The notes under the pieces were generated by a model. The model saw only the letters and a program-made list of their open reading frames with translations, ran no database searches and was not told the DNA's origin. 64,000 nt of DNA from Anaerostipes caccae L1-92 (GTDB taxonomy: Bacteria > Bacillota > Clostridia > Lachnospirales > Lachnospiraceae), in assembly GCF_014467075.1 (NCBI RefSeq), contig NZ_AP023027.1, positions 2,297,501 to 2,361,500 on the forward strand, read 5' to 3'. Every line of letters starts with the position of its first letter. Position 1 is the stretch's first letter. Below, piece after piece: positions 8,037-17,932 of the stretch. The position numbers were made by a program, and so were the translations under genes.

Positions 8037-9470
8037 TTATTCGCCGATTTTTACAACTTTCAGCATGTTTGTCACACCTTTTCCGCGGTGGTCTGCCGGA
8101 CCGCCTCCGGTCAGAACGAGAATATCATTCTCCTGAGCAAGATCTGCACTCAATACGATCTCCGTAGCCTCATCCAAAAGTTCCCTCGTAGATGACGCCT
8201 TGTGAGATTTGAACGGACGCACGCCCCAGTAAAGCTGCATTTTGCGCACGACAGCCTCATCCGGAGATAATCCGATGATCTGTGCATCCGGCTTAAACTT
8301 GGATACGATTCTTGCCGTAAATCCTGACATACTGGAAGCCAGAATACATTTTGCATTGATGTTATGGGCAGTCTGTACTGCGGAGTAAGCAACTGCCGCT
8401 GAGATTCCCCGGCTCACATAGATAGAACGGAAATCCTTGATCTTCGTATCCAGGTGCAGCTCTGTTGAGATAGCAATCTGATTCATCATCCTGACTGCTT
8501 CCACAGGATATTTCCCTTTTGCAGTCTCCCCGGAAAGCATGATCGCGTCGGTACCATCGTAGATCGCATTGGCAACGTCTGTTACTTCTGCTCTCGTAGG
8601 ACGAGGGTTGCGGATCATGGAATCCAGCATCTGAGTAGCAGTGATTACCGGTTTAAATGCGTTGTTGCACTTTTTGATGATGGCTTTCTGCATGAAAGGA
8701 ACTTCCTCTGCTGGAATTTCCACACCTAAATCACCTCGGGCTACCATGATTCCGTCAGAAGCCTGGATAATGGACTCGATATTTTCTACACCTTCTACAT
8801 TTTCGATCTTAGAAATGACGCCTACTTCCATATTGTGAGCTTTCACAATCTCTTTGATCTCATTTACTGCGTCAGCATTTCGGATAAATGAGGCAGCGAT
8901 GAAATCAATGCCGTTTTCCAGTCCGAATTCAATGTCGCTCTTATCTTTTTCTGTGATAGAAGGAAGATTTACACGCACATTTGGTACGTTGACCCCTTTG
9001 CGGCTTCCCAGAAATCCACCGTTAACTACGTCACATACGATATCGGTTCCGTCTTTGATCTCTTTGACTCTCAGCTCGATCAGCCCGTCGTCGATCAGAA
9101 TCGTGTTGCCTTCTGCAACATCCTGAGGAAGCTCTTCGTATGTAATTCCTACGATAGAATCATTTCCTTTGATATCTCTTGTGGTCAGAACAAATTCCTG
9201 TCCTTCTTTTAATTCCACATCTCCGTCTGTATCCAAAAGTCCGGTACGGATTTCCGGTCCTTTTGTATCCAATAAGATCGCAATCGGAATATTCAGTTCT
9301 TCACGGAATCTTTTAATCCTCTTGATCCTTCCAAGCTGTTCTTCATGGTCACCATGAGAAAAGTTTAATCTCGCAATATCCATTCCTTCCAGCATCAGCT
9401 GTTTGAGCACCGCGTCGTCATCCGTCGCAGGCCCCATTGTGCAAACAATTTTTGTTTTTTTCGTCAGCAT
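8037..9470 (-). CDS. pyk: pyruvate kinase
   Basis: Pyruvate kinase makes pyruvate and ATP from phosphoenolpyruvate and ADP in glycolysis. The 477 residues include FSHGDHEEQ, DTKGPEIRTG, SKIENVEGVEN with the catalytic lysine, ARGDLGVEIPAE and ITATQMLDSM. The length is that of the short form without the extra C-terminal PEP-utiliser domain seen in Bacillus. I chose the ATG at 9470, which has AAAGGAG at eight bases; an in-frame ATG six codons upstream lies inside that ribosome site. A strong terminator follows. Confidence 0.97.
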   Translation of the reverse strand: MLTKKTKIVCTMGPATDDDAVLKQLMLEGMDIARLNFSHGDHEEQLGRIKRIKRFREELNIPIAILLDTKGPEIRTGLLDTDGDVELKEGQEFVLTTRDIKGNDSIVGITYEELPQDVAEGNTILIDDGLIELRVKEIKDGTDIVCDVVNGGFLGSRKGVNVPNVRVNLPSITEKDKSDIEFGLENGIDFIAASFIRNADAVNEIKEIVKAHNMEVGVISKIENVEGVENIESIIQASDGIMVARGDLGVEIPAEEVPFMQKAIIKKCNNAFKPVITATQMLDSMIRNPRPTRAEVTDVANAIYDGTDAIMLSGETAKGKYPVEAVRMMNQIAISTELHLDTKIKDFRSIYVSRGISAAVAYSAVQTAHNINAKCILASSMSGFTARIVSKFKPDAQIIGLSPDEAVVRKMQLYWGVRPFKSHKASSTRELLDEATEIVLSADLAQENDILVLTGGGPADHRGKGVTNMLKVVKIGE

Positions 9471-9531
9471 AGTTAATCTCCTTTTCATAACAATGTATAA
9501 TAAATTAATCTATAAAAAATTAATTATTTCC

Positions 9532-10416
9532 TTATTTATCTTTCTTCACATGGACATGTGTAAACAAATGATCCTGACAATATTCATAATTACCCTCACA
9601 CTTTGAACAATAGCGGAATTCCAACGTGGGATCATCCAGTTCTGTGCGGTGGCAGACGGCACATTCATGCCTGGCGCCGTTCTTTTTCGGCTCCACGTGT
9701 CCGGCAGGTTCCCCAAACTGTGCTTTCCTCTTTCTCTGTCTTACCTTTTGGCCGAACATCGCTCCCTTTGCCTTCATTTTCTTTGTTGAGAAAAAGAACA
9801 GAACAAAATTCAGCAAAGCGACTACTATTGATACTTTAATCGAAATTCCCGTAACTGTAAAGTCTGTTGCAATAAAAAATGTATAAAACAGGTATGCGGC
9901 GTCAAGATATGCCAGCCACTTTACCTTCATCGGAATGATCATATAAAACAATACCTGCATGTCCGGGAACATCATTGCATAGGCCAAAAACAGAGATAAG
10001 TTCAGATAGAAGGTATCCATCTGCACAAACATGGCATTAAACTCTCCCCCTGATAAGACAAGAATCAGGTATGTAAGAAATGCTCCTGAAATGGTCCCGA
10101 GCACACCAATCATATAGTACATGGTAAATCGGAAACTTCCCCAGACCTGTTCCAGCGATGATGCGATAGAATAATAAAACAGCAGTACAAAAATCATAAA
10201 GAACAAGTTGGTAGACGGTGCGATCAGAAGGAACGTAAAAATCCTCCAGACTTGTCCGTGCAGTATAAGGTATGGATTCAGCGTAAACTGACTGTACAGC
10301 TCCGGCGCGGCAAACTGAACCATGATCCCTACGACATATAAAAGAATAATATACTTTGGAAGTCCCGGAATAGAAAACCTCCCAAACTTCCTCTCCAGCT
10401 TATTTAACCAATTCAT
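9532..10416 (-). CDS. rhomboid-like membrane protein with C-terminal zinc ribbon
   Basis: A 294-residue membrane protein with about six hydrophobic segments over residues 18-215 and a soluble cysteine-rich tail. The first half follows the rhomboid pattern: HGQVWRIFTFLLIAPS, an N-rich second segment, then SSLEQVWGSFRF, equivalent to the rhomboid E-x-x-x-G-x-x-R/F motif. The GxSG catalytic serine motif is not seen in the next segments (there is YLNLSLFLAYAMMFPD instead), so it looks like a non-proteolytic rhomboid relative. The tail has HECAVCHRTE and FRYCSKCEGNYEYC, probable zinc ligands. It is 12 bases downstream of corA. Function unknown. Confidence 0.7.
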   Translation of the reverse strand: MNWLNKLERKFGRFSIPGLPKYIILLYVVGIMVQFAAPELYSQFTLNPYLILHGQVWRIFTFLLIAPSTNLFFMIFVLLFYYSIASSLEQVWGSFRFTMYYMIGVLGTISGAFLTYLILVLSGGEFNAMFVQMDTFYLNLSLFLAYAMMFPDMQVLFYMIIPMKVKWLAYLDAAYLFYTFFIATDFTVTGISIKVSIVVALLNFVLFFFSTKKMKAKGAMFGQKVRQRKRKAQFGEPAGHVEPKKNGARHECAVCHRTELDDPTLEFRYCSKCEGNYEYCQDHLFTHVHVKKDK

Positions 10417-10428
10417 AAGAAACCTTTC

Positions 10429-11361
10429 CTAAAATGTTTTTTTCTTTCCTAATACAATACTTCCGATCACCGTCAGCACCAAAGACACTCCTACCAGTCC
10501 GAAAAATCCAAACGGGCTGTCCGCAAACGGCACAGGCACGTTCATTCCCCAAAAACTTGCGATCATGGTCGGTATGGACATGACGATCGTGATCACGGCC
10601 AGAACCTTCATGACAATATTCAGGTTGTTGGAAATTACAGATGCATAGGCATCCATCGTTCCGCTTAAAATGTTGCTGTAAATATCGGACATCTCGATCG
10701 CCTGTTTGTTTTCGATGATGACATCATCCAGCAGTTCCTCATCTTCCGGATACTGTTTGATTTTTTCGATCTTTAACAGACGCTCTAACACCAGCTCATT
10801 TCCCCTCAGTGATGTAGAGAAATAAACCAGTGACTTTTCCAGTTCCAAAAGCTCGATGAGCTCCTGGTTCTTCGTAGATATATGGAGCTGTTTTTCGACT
10901 TCATCACTCTTTTTATCGATGATCCGCAGGTACTGGAGGTAAAGGGAGGCATTCCGAAACAGGATCTGTAAAATAAATCTGGTCTTCTTATATGTCCAGA
11001 AATTCCGTACCCTTCCCTCTTTAAAATTAGAGAGCACCGGCGTGTCCATCAGACAGATGGTAATCAGGCACAGTTCCGTCAATATGATCCCGCATGGAAT
11101 CGTCACGAAGTAGTTCTTCTCTTTTCTCTCCTCTGTGATCGGCACATCCACGATGATCAGCGTATAGTTGTCCTCAACCTCAATACGTGAGCGCTCTTCT
11201 TCATCCAGCGGTGCTTTTAAATGATCCAGATCGATCTGGTACTTCTGGGAGAGTTCCACCAGTTCCGTGGCCGTAGGGTCTACCACGGAAATCCAGCAGC
11301 CCTCTATGGGCTCAGATATTTCATTGATCCGGCCGTCCATTGTCCGAAAAATCTGTATCAT
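10429..11361 (-). CDS. corA: CorA family divalent cation transporter
   Basis: A 310-residue CorA-type channel for Mg2+ (possibly Co2+/Ni2+). The C-terminal two membrane helices and the selectivity motif GMNVP (in FWGMNVPVPF) are present; the N-terminal part is the cytosolic funnel. I chose the ATG at 11361, preceded by AAGGAG; the ten residues upstream belong to the ribosome-site region. It is upstream of the rhomboid-like gene in the same transcript. A hairpin lies in its leader, between it and the LysM gene. Confidence 0.92.
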   Translation of the reverse strand: MIQIFRTMDGRINEISEPIEGCWISVVDPTATELVELSQKYQIDLDHLKAPLDEEERSRIEVEDNYTLIIVDVPITEERKEKNYFVTIPCGIILTELCLITICLMDTPVLSNFKEGRVRNFWTYKKTRFILQILFRNASLYLQYLRIIDKKSDEVEKQLHISTKNQELIELLELEKSLVYFSTSLRGNELVLERLLKIEKIKQYPEDEELLDDVIIENKQAIEMSDIYSNILSGTMDAYASVISNNLNIVMKVLAVITIVMSIPTMIASFWGMNVPVPFADSPFGFFGLVGVSLVLTVIGSIVLGKKKTF

Positions 11362-11389
11362 TTGAGTCTCCTTCCACTCCGCTGCGGTC

Positions 11390-11415
11390 ACAGGCAGATG
11401 AGATCATCCGCCTGT
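11390..11415 (-). other. hairpin in corA leader
   Basis: Near-perfect 26-base inverted repeat (ACAGGC.GATGA / TCATC.GCCTGT, one G-U pair) between the LysM stop and the corA start, without a U-run. It may be an mRNA structure or a weak factor-dependent end. It is not a recognised Mg2+ riboswitch. Confidence 0.4.
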
Positions 11416-11447
11416 TTTCCACGAGTTCACGTTTCATTATAGAGATA

Positions 11448-11792
11448 TTATTTCTCTTTGTCAATTAAGAGCACTGTCCCGACAGGAAGGGTCAGTTCTC
11501 TGACGCTTTTGTTTGATTTTGCTAATTTTTCAAAGGAAACATTCTTATTTTTCATAATATTCATCAGAGTGTCTCCTTTTTTCACTACATATGGCTCAAA
11601 AGCACCCGAAATCACCGGTCCCGCTGACGGAATACATAATTCATCACCAATCTGCAGATTATAAATGTTCACATAGGGATTTTTCCTCATGATCTCCCTT
11701 ACACTCACATTATATTGTTTTGCGATTTGATACAAGGTATCTTTTTCCTTAATTACATAAACTGTTCCATTACAGTTTCCCCGTTCTGCCAT
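11448..11792 (-). CDS. protein with two LysM domains
   Basis: A 114-residue protein made of two LysM modules and no signal peptide. The first (about 10-55) has VIKEKDTLYQIAKQYNV and IGDELCIP; the second (about 67-112) has VVKKGDTLMNIMKNKNV and LPVGTVLLID. LysM binds N-acetylglucosamine in peptidoglycan or chitin. Lack of a signal peptide and the clostridial setting suggest spore-coat or cortex association (as for SafA or SpoVID domains), but that is inference. AAAGGAAAG precedes the ATG at about ten bases. It is first in a possible lysM-corA transcript. Confidence 0.85.
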   Translation of the reverse strand: MAERGNCNGTVYVIKEKDTLYQIAKQYNVSVREIMRKNPYVNIYNLQIGDELCIPSAGPVISGAFEPYVVKKGDTLMNIMKNKNVSFEKLAKSNKSVRELTLPVGTVLLIDKEK

Positions 11793-11928
11793 ATCTTATA
11801 CTTTCCTTTGCCTTTTTATTATAGACTATGCCTTGTTTTTTATATGTTTCCGATTTATTTTAGTGAATTTTTTTCTCATCTCCATTTTCTCCGCCTATTT
11901 AATAGGTAAGAAGACCGCACTTGAATCT

Positions 11929-11956
11929 TGTTATTTCAAAATCTTTATTTTATAAT
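11929..11956 (+). promoter_or_regulatory. promoter of the activase gene
   Basis: TTGTTA (11929-11934), 16-base spacer, TATAAT (11951-11956), about 38 bases before the start of the 1404-residue gene. It is divergent from the LysM gene. Confidence 0.7.
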
Positions 11957-11993
11957 AAGACTACTATCGAAAAGGAAAGTAGGTTACAGTTAG

Positions 11994-14900
11994 ATGAAAC
12001 GATTAGGAATTGATATCGGCTCTACCACCGTCAAAGTAGCGGTGATCGATGAGCAGCACAATATATTGTTCTCAGACTATGAGAGACATTATGCAAATAT
12101 ACAGGAAACACTGGCATCACTTTTAAGAAAGGCAAAAGATCAGATCGGAGACGTCACTTTTGCCCCAACAGTCACAGGCTCCGGCGGGCTTTCTATTTCT
12201 TCTTATCTGGAAATCCCGTTCTGCCAGGAAGTTGTCTGTGTCTCCACGGCTCTCCAGGACTATGCCCCAAGGACTGATGTCGCCATTGAGCTGGGCGGCG
12301 AAGATGCTAAGATCATTTATTTTACCAACGGCATTGATCAGAGGATGAACGGCGTCTGTGCAGGAGGCACGGGCTCTTTTATCGACCAGATGGCCTCTCT
12401 GCTTCAGACCGATGCAGCGGGACTCAATGAATATGCAAAAAACTACGATACGATCTACCCTATCGCAGCCCGGTGCGGTGTATTCGCGAAATCAGATATT
12501 CAGCCTCTGATCAATGAGGGAGCAACAAAAGAAAATCTTGCGGCTTCTATCTTTCAGGCAGTGGTAAACCAGACCATCAGCGGCCTGGCCTGCGGAAAAC
12601 CGATCCGCGGCAATGTTGCATTTCTGGGAGGTCCGCTCCACTTCCTCTCCGAATTAAAAGAGGCATTTATCCGCACACTCGGCCTTGAAGGAGAGGCGAT
12701 CATTGCCCCGAATCATTCCCATCTGTTTGCCGCTGTAGGTGCCGCTCTGAATGCCCGTGAGGAAGTGACAACCAATTTCACGGAACTGCTGGATCATTTT
12801 AAAAGAAAAATTGAGCTGGGCCATGAGGTAGACCGCCTGGAACCTTTATTCAAGGATGAACAGGAATACCAGATGTTCCTTAAGGAGCATAACCGCCACA
12901 TCGTAAAGCGCGGAGATCTTTCTACATATGAAGGCAGCTGCTATCTTGGGATCGATGCCGGTTCTACTACTACCAAAGTAGCTCTGGTCAGCGACAGAGG
13001 CGACCTGCTGTACAGCTATTATACAAATAATAACGGAAATCCTCTGAATGCGACTATCGATGCGCTGAGGGAAATTCATGCACAGATGCCGGACACGGCA
13101 CACATCGTATCTTCATGCTCCACAGGCTACGGGGAACACCTGATCAAGGCTGCACTCAATCTGGATTACGGAGAGGTGGAGACCATTGCCCATTATTACG
13201 CGGCAGCATTCTTCGATCCGAACGTGGACTGTATTCTGGATATCGGCGGACAGGATATGAAATGTATTAAGATTAAAAACGGAGTCGTGGACAACGTACT
13301 TTTAAATGAGGCCTGTTCTTCCGGCTGCGGATCTTTTATTGAAACTTTCGCAAAATCGTTAAACTATTCTGTCCAGGACTTTGCAAAAGTCGCTCTGACA
13401 GCCAAGACACCGATCGACTTAGGTTCCAGATGCACTGTATTTATGAATTCCAAAGTAAAGCAGGCCCAGAAAGAAGGCGCCAGTGTCGGTGATATTTCTG
13501 CCGGTCTTGCGTATTCTGTCATCAAAAATGCTCTTTTAAAAGTTATTAAACTGACAGATCCAAAATCGCTCGGAAAACACATTGTTGTCCAGGGCGGAAC
13601 CTTCTACAACGACGCCGTACTGAGAAGTTTTGAGAGGATCTCCGGCTGCAGCGCCATCCGTCCGGATATCGCCGGCATCATGGGTGCCTTCGGAGCCGCC
13701 CTGATCGCAAAAGAGCGCTTTAAGACAGAACACACGAAGACACAGATGCTTCCTATGGAAGAAATCTTCGCTCTCTCTGTGGATACTTCTATGACCCGGT
13801 GCAAAGGCTGTACCAACAACTGTCTTTTAACGATCAACAAGTTCTCCAACGGCGGCCGCTATATCACTGGTAACCGCTGTGAGAGGGGCATCGGCGGCAA
13901 GGCGAATAAAGACAATATTCCGAACTTGTATGAGTATAAATTAAAACGTACCTTCGGCTACGAATCCATCCCTGCCGAAGAGGCAAAACGCGGGGTTATC
14001 GGTATCCCCAGGGTTTTAAATATTTATGAGAACTATCCGTTCTGGCACACGTTCTTCACAAAGCTTGGATTTTCCGTGGTCCTGTCCCCTGAGTCTTCCA
14101 GGAAGATTTATGAGCTGGGCATCGAATCCATCCCGAGTGAATCCGAGTGCTATCCTGCAAAGCTCGCCCACGGACACGTGATGTGGCTCATTAAGCAGGG
14201 CATCAAGGATATTTTCTACCCGTGCATTCCTTACGAACGGAATGAGACCGAAGAGGCCAATAACCACTATAACTGTCCGATCGTCACTTCTTATGCCGAA
14301 AACATTAAAAATAACATGGAAGAACTTCGGACAGAAAATATAAGCTTTATGAATCCATTCCTGGCCCTGGACAATGAAGAAGCCTTAAAGCCAAGACTTT
14401 TTGAGGAGCTGGGTGAAAAATACGGCATTGACGCACCGGAGATCAGCGACGCTGTACGTGCTGCCTTTGACGAACTCGACAGCGTGAGAAAGGACATTCA
14501 GAATCAGGGTGAGGAAGTTCTCGCTTATCTGGCAGAGACAGGGCGCACCGGAATTGTCCTCTGCGGACGTCCGTACCACATCGACCCGGAGATCAATCAT
14601 GGAATTCCGGAACTGATCAATTCCTACGGCATTGCCGTGCTGACAGAAGATTCTATCTCCCACCTTTCCAAGGTGGACCGGCCGCTGAACGTATCGGACC
14701 AGTGGATGTACCATTCCAGGCTCTACGCGGCTGCCAACTACGCCAAATCCAACAAGCAGCTGGAAGTGATTCAGCTGAACTCCTTCGGATGCGGCCTGGA
14801 CGCGGTCACAACAGATACCGTCAACGATATTCTTACCCGTTCCGGAAGGATCTACACGGTATTAAAGATTGATGAGGTCAATAACCTTGGGGCAGCCCGA

Positions 14901-16208
14901 ATCAGGATTCGTTCTCTGATCAGTGCCGTCCGTGTCAGAAAAAAACATAACATTGAGCCGAAACCGGTATCTGCTGCCATGAAGAGAGTTGAATTTACGA
15001 AAGAGATGGCAAAGGAATACACGATCCTGATCCCGCAGATGTCTCCGATTCACTTTTCTATGTTGGAACCTGCCTTAAAATCCTGCGGCTACAAAGTCAA
15101 AGTACTGAAACAGCGGGGAATGAAGGATGTCAACACAGGACTTAAATATGTCAACAATGATGCGTGCTATCCTTCTCTGATTGTCATCGGACAGCTGATG
15201 AATGCACTGTTGTCAGGCAAATATGATACAGACAAGATCGCCCTTGCGATCAGTCAGACCGGAGGAGGCTGCCGTGCAACGAGCTACATCAGCTTTATCC
15301 GCAGGGCTCTTGAGAAAGCGGGTTACGGACACATTCCCGTCATCGGAATCAGTACCCAGGGTATTGAGAAAAACAGCGGATTCAAGCTCACTCCGGGCCT
15401 TTTAAACCGTGCGGTCCAGGCTATCGTCTACGGTGATCTGTTCATGAGAGTCGTCTACCGCACCCGCCCGTATGAAAAGGAAAAGGGCTCTGTGAACCGT
15501 CTGCACAAGCGCTGGGAAGCCAAATGCAAGAGGGATGTCATGAAAGGAAATCTTTCTACTTTCAAGAAGAACATTAAAGGCATCATCCGCGACTTTGATA
15601 AAATTCCTCTGACGGATGAAAAGAAGCCGAGAGTCGGTATTGTAGGTGAAATCCTCGTAAAATTCCTGCCGGATGCCAACAATCATCTGGTAGAACTCCT
15701 GGAGCGGGAAGGCGCAGAGGCTGTTGTCCCTGACCTTTTGGACTTCTTCATGTACGGTTTTTACAACAGCAATTTCAAATACCGTTACCTCGGAAAATCA
15801 AAGAAGACGGCGATCATATGTAATTCCGGAATCTGGATCGTGGAACAGTACCGGAAAACATTAAGAAAAGAACTTGCAAAGAGCAAACGTTTTGATGAAC
15901 CGGCATACATTAAGGACCTGGCTGCCTACGCCAAACCGTTCGTCTCCATCGGAAATCAGACCGGTGAGGGATGGTTCCTGACCGGCGAGATGGTAGAACT
16001 GATTCACAGCGGTGCGCCGAACATCGTCTGCACCCAGCCGTTTGCATGTCTGCCGAATCATGTGGTAGGAAAGGGCGTGATCAAGGAACTTCGCCAGGCT
16101 TTCCCTGAATCCAACATTGTTGCCATTGACTACGATCCGGGTGCCAGCGAAGTCAACCAGATCAACAGGATCAAGCTGATGCTGTCGGCGGCGGTTAAAA
16201 ATATGTGA
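11994..16208 (+). CDS. tandem 2-hydroxyacyl-CoA dehydratase activase fused to dehydratase-like domains
   Basis: A 1404-residue protein of the acyl-CoA dehydratase activase-related family. Residues 1-270 are one BadF/BcrA-type ASKHA ATPase ([15 protein letters not shown]; Fe-S ligand motifs [12 protein letters not shown] and [10 protein letters not shown]). Residues 315-590 are a second copy ([38 protein letters not shown]). A Cys cluster [10 protein letters not shown] follows near 620, then a DUF2229 domain (about 650-890) and a dehydratase D-subunit-like region to the end. Such activases use ATP to deliver an electron at low potential to a radical dehydratase. The real substrate of this giant form is unknown. 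It is monocistronic with its own promoter. A long inverted repeat follows immediately. Confidence 0.88.
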   Translation: MKRLGIDIGSTTVKVAVIDEQHNILFSDYERHYANIQETLASLLRKAKDQIGDVTFAPTVTGSGGLSISSYLEIPFCQEVVCVSTALQDYAPRTDVAIELGGEDAKIIYFTNGIDQRMNGVCAGGTGSFIDQMASLLQTDAAGLNEYAKNYDTIYPIAARCGVFAKSDIQPLINEGATKENLAASIFQAVVNQTISGLACGKPIRGNVAFLGGPLHFLSELKEAFIRTLGLEGEAIIAPNHSHLFAAVGAALNAREEVTTNFTELLDHFKRKIELGHEVDRLEPLFKDEQEYQMFLKEHNRHIVKRGDLSTYEGSCYLGIDAGSTTTKVALVSDRGDLLYSYYTNNNGNPLNATIDALREIHAQMPDTAHIVSSCSTGYGEHLIKAALNLDYGEVETIAHYYAAAFFDPNVDCILDIGGQDMKCIKIKNGVVDNVLLNEACSSGCGSFIETFAKSLNYSVQDFAKVALTAKTPIDLGSRCTVFMNSKVKQAQKEGASVGDISAGLAYSVIKNALLKVIKLTDPKSLGKHIVVQGGTFYNDAVLRSFERISGCSAIRPDIAGIMGAFGAALIAKERFKTEHTKTQMLPMEEIFALSVDTSMTRCKGCTNNCLLTINKFSNGGRYITGNRCERGIGGKANKDNIPNLYEYKLKRTFGYESIPAEEAKRGVIGIPRVLNIYENYPFWHTFFTKLGFSVVLSPESSRKIYELGIESIPSESECYPAKLAHGHVMWLIKQGIKDIFYPCIPYERNETEEANNHYNCPIVTSYAENIKNNMEELRTENISFMNPFLALDNEEALKPRLFEELGEKYGIDAPEISDAVRAAFDELDSVRKDIQNQGEEVLAYLAETGRTGIVLCGRPYHIDPEINHGIPELINSYGIAVLTEDSISHLSKVDRPLNVSDQWMYHSRLYAAANYAKSNKQLEVIQLNSFGCGLDAVTTDTVNDILTRSGRIYTVLKIDEVNNLGAARIRIRSLISAVRVRKKHNIEPKPVSAAMKRVEFTKEMAKEYTILIPQMSPIHFSMLEPALKSCGYKVKVLKQRGMKDVNTGLKYVNNDACYPSLIVIGQLMNALLSGKYDTDKIALAISQTGGGCRATSYISFIRRALEKAGYGHIPVIGISTQGIEKNSGFKLTPGLLNRAVQAIVYGDLFMRVVYRTRPYEKEKGSVNRLHKRWEAKCKRDVMKGNLSTFKKNIKGIIRDFDKIPLTDEKKPRVGIVGEILVKFLPDANNHLVELLEREGAEAVVPDLLDFFMYGFYNSNFKYRYLGKSKKTAIICNSGIWIVEQYRKTLRKELAKSKRFDEPAYIKDLAAYAKPFVSIGNQTGEGWFLTGEMVELIHSGAPNIVCTQPFACLPNHVVGKGVIKELRQAFPESNIVAIDYDPGASEVNQINRIKLMLSAAVKNM

Positions 16209-16269
16209 CATTTTCTGCATGATTTCCGTTCGGCTCTTAGAATGCCTCACTCCAATCATGCAGAAAATG
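16209..16269. repeat. 16-base perfect inverted repeat after activase gene
   Basis: CATTTTCTGCATGATT (16209-16224) and its exact complement (16254-16269) flank 29 bases. The left arm begins right after the TGA stop. There is no T-run on either side, so it is not a standard intrinsic terminator; it could stabilise the 3' end of the mRNA or mark a small repeat. Confidence 0.75.
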
Positions 16270-16395
16270 AATATAGTATCTGCCGGAGAAAGCTGCCTGC
16301 TGAACAATAGTGGTGTTTCCAAATAATATTTTACGTTCTTCAAGGTATTTCCCTTGAATATTTCGACATATTGTGATATTATCATTTTATACAAA

Positions 16396-16435
16396 AGAGA
16401 AAAAACAGCAGTCTGTGATTTGCAGGCTGCTGTTT
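16396..16435 (-). terminator. terminator of LysR gene
   Basis: Nine-base stem AAACAGCAG/CTGCTGTTT (16403-16411, 16427-16435) followed on the minus strand by TTTTTTCTC, just past the LysR stop. Confidence 0.88.
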
Positions 16436-16440
16436 CTATT

Positions 16441-17340
16441 TTATAGATTCTGTTTTTTATATTCTTTCTGAAGTATTTCTGCAAATTCCCTGACAAATCC
16501 GTCTTCCCGGTCTTTCCTCCAGCAGACAATATATTCCCTTTTTAATTGCTTTCCATCTGCGCAAAGCGGAATGCGGCGAAGTGGGATATCGCCCTGTCCC
16601 GGCCTTTCCCCCGTTTCTTCCGTAAGCAGAAATCCTCTGTCCCAGGCTGCTAAAAGTCTGGCTTCTTCCGGAGTATCAGCAAATAAAATATTGTCCTGTA
16701 ACCCCAGCATATTGACACAGTTATCTCTCTGCCGCTCTCTCTGGTCAGCAGGGACAGCAATAATACAGGGGATTCTGCGTAACTCTTCAATATTCACATA
16801 ATCCAGGGCACTCAGAGGACTTCTCTCCGATATCTCAATGAAATATCTGCCTTTGGTCAGAGAAATGTATTCAAAGTCTTGTAAGTCACCTGGCTTTGGG
16901 CTGCAAAGAATGATATCCGTTCCTCCGAAACACAGCATGTCTATCAGCTCTTCTGCATACCCGGCAGCGGTCTCCAGCTCCATCATGGGATACTTCTCAG
17001 ATAATAATGCTGCTGCCCTGCAGAGTTCCGTTCCATGCAGATATTTTGAATATCCGACACGGAGACGCTGATTTATTTGTCTTCCGATCCGAGCGGTTTC
17101 TTTTTTCAGACGCTCCGCCTCATCCAGCAGCACAAGGCCGTGCCGATAAAAATATTCCCCTGCAGGTGTCATATAAAATTTCCGGTTCTTTCTCCTAATC
17201 AGCTCTGTGTCAAGATTTTCTTCTAAAGCGCGTATTTGCTGCGACATCGCAGACTGGGATATCCCGCATTTTTCGGCTGCATTAGTAAAACTTTGGCATG
17301 TGATCACCTCTGTAAAATACTTTAATTGTTTTAATAACAA
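16441..17340 (-). CDS. LysR family transcriptional regulator
   Basis: A LysR-type regulator of about 299 residues. The N-terminal winged helix-turn-helix (about 1-60) contains CQSFTNAAEKCGISQSAMS; the rest is the effector-binding domain of two periplasmic-binding-like lobes. The start is unusual: GGGGAGG lies eight bases before a TTG (17338-17340), while an in-frame GTG three codons earlier overlaps the ribosome site, so I chose TTG. It follows the C-GCAxxG-C-C gene by about 40 bases on the same strand and could control it. Target and inducer unknown. Confidence 0.88.
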   Translation of the reverse strand: MLLKQLKYFTEVITCQSFTNAAEKCGISQSAMSQQIRALEENLDTELIRRKNRKFYMTPAGEYFYRHGLVLLDEAERLKKETARIGRQINQRLRVGYSKYLHGTELCRAAALLSEKYPMMELETAAGYAEELIDMLCFGGTDIILCSPKPGDLQDFEYISLTKGRYFIEISERSPLSALDYVNIEELRRIPCIIAVPADQRERQRDNCVNMLGLQDNILFADTPEEARLLAAWDRGFLLTEETGERPGQGDIPLRRIPLCADGKQLKREYIVCWRKDREDGFVREFAEILQKEYKKQNL

Positions 17341-17379
17341 AAAAGTCACCTCCCCTGCCGTTTTTCATCCTTCTGTATC

Positions 17380-17787
17380 TCAAAGCTTTTCCAGAATGTC
17401 GTCGAGAATCCGGACTGAGTCCTCCACACATCCCCGGCAGCTTCTGAGCATCGTGCCGGTGGTCATTCCTTTTAACTCCCTGCATACCGTACTTTGATTC
17501 TTCATCCGGAAACGTCTGATCAGCTCTCTTGTCAGCTGATATGTAGATCCTTTTGAATCCGGTTTCGCAAGATTCCCGGTGCTGTTCATCCTCCCCAGCA
17601 CAGCAACTGCACCTGAAACCGCACCGCAGGTCCCTTCCATTCCTCCCATACCGAGCCCAAAGCCTTCTGTCAGTTCAAACACGGTCTGTTCATCAATGCC
17701 CATCTCCTCAGAATAACAGCATGCAACTGCCTGTGCACAGTTATAACCTCTCTCATGCCTTTCGGCCGCTTCTTTTATCTTACTCAT
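17380..17787 (-). CDS. C-GCAxxG-C-C family redox protein
   Basis: A 135-residue member of the C_GCAxxG_C_C family of putative redox-active proteins, often near metal or electron-transfer genes. The motif cysteines are in GYNCAQAVACCYSEE, EGTCGAVSGAVAVLG, STVCREL and LRSCRGCVED. GGAGG precedes the ATG. It lies immediately upstream of the LysR gene and probably shares its transcript. The biochemical role of the family is not established; cluster or metal binding by the cysteines is inferred. Confidence 0.9.
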   Translation of the reverse strand: MSKIKEAAERHERGYNCAQAVACCYSEEMGIDEQTVFELTEGFGLGMGGMEGTCGAVSGAVAVLGRMNSTGNLAKPDSKGSTYQLTRELIRRFRMKNQSTVCRELKGMTTGTMLRSCRGCVEDSVRILDDILEKL

Positions 17788-17876
17788 TCTGATACCTCCT
17801 CTGTCTGTTTCTTCTAACTAATTAAAACATATCCAATCCCCAAATACAACTTATCTAAATTTTCCTTCTCTTACCA

Positions 17877-17917
17877 TTGACAACTGTATATATAGCGTAT
17901 ATACTGTATATATACAG
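17877..17917 (+). promoter_or_regulatory. promoter and operator of GntR-ABC operon
   Basis: TTGACA (17877-17882), 17-base spacer, TATACT (17900-17905). The 14-base perfect palindrome CTGTATATATACAG (17904-17917) overlaps the -10, and a related half ACTGTATATATAG lies in the spacer (17883-17895). This fits an autoregulatory operator of a YtrA-type GntR repressor. Confidence 0.82.
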
Positions 17918-17932
17918 TTAGGAGGGAATTAT

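Noticed and set aside
15861..16529. 222-residue minus-strand frame overlapping the end of the activase gene
   Set aside because: It is antisense to conserved activase sequence and crosses the LysR terminator; no promoter or family match.
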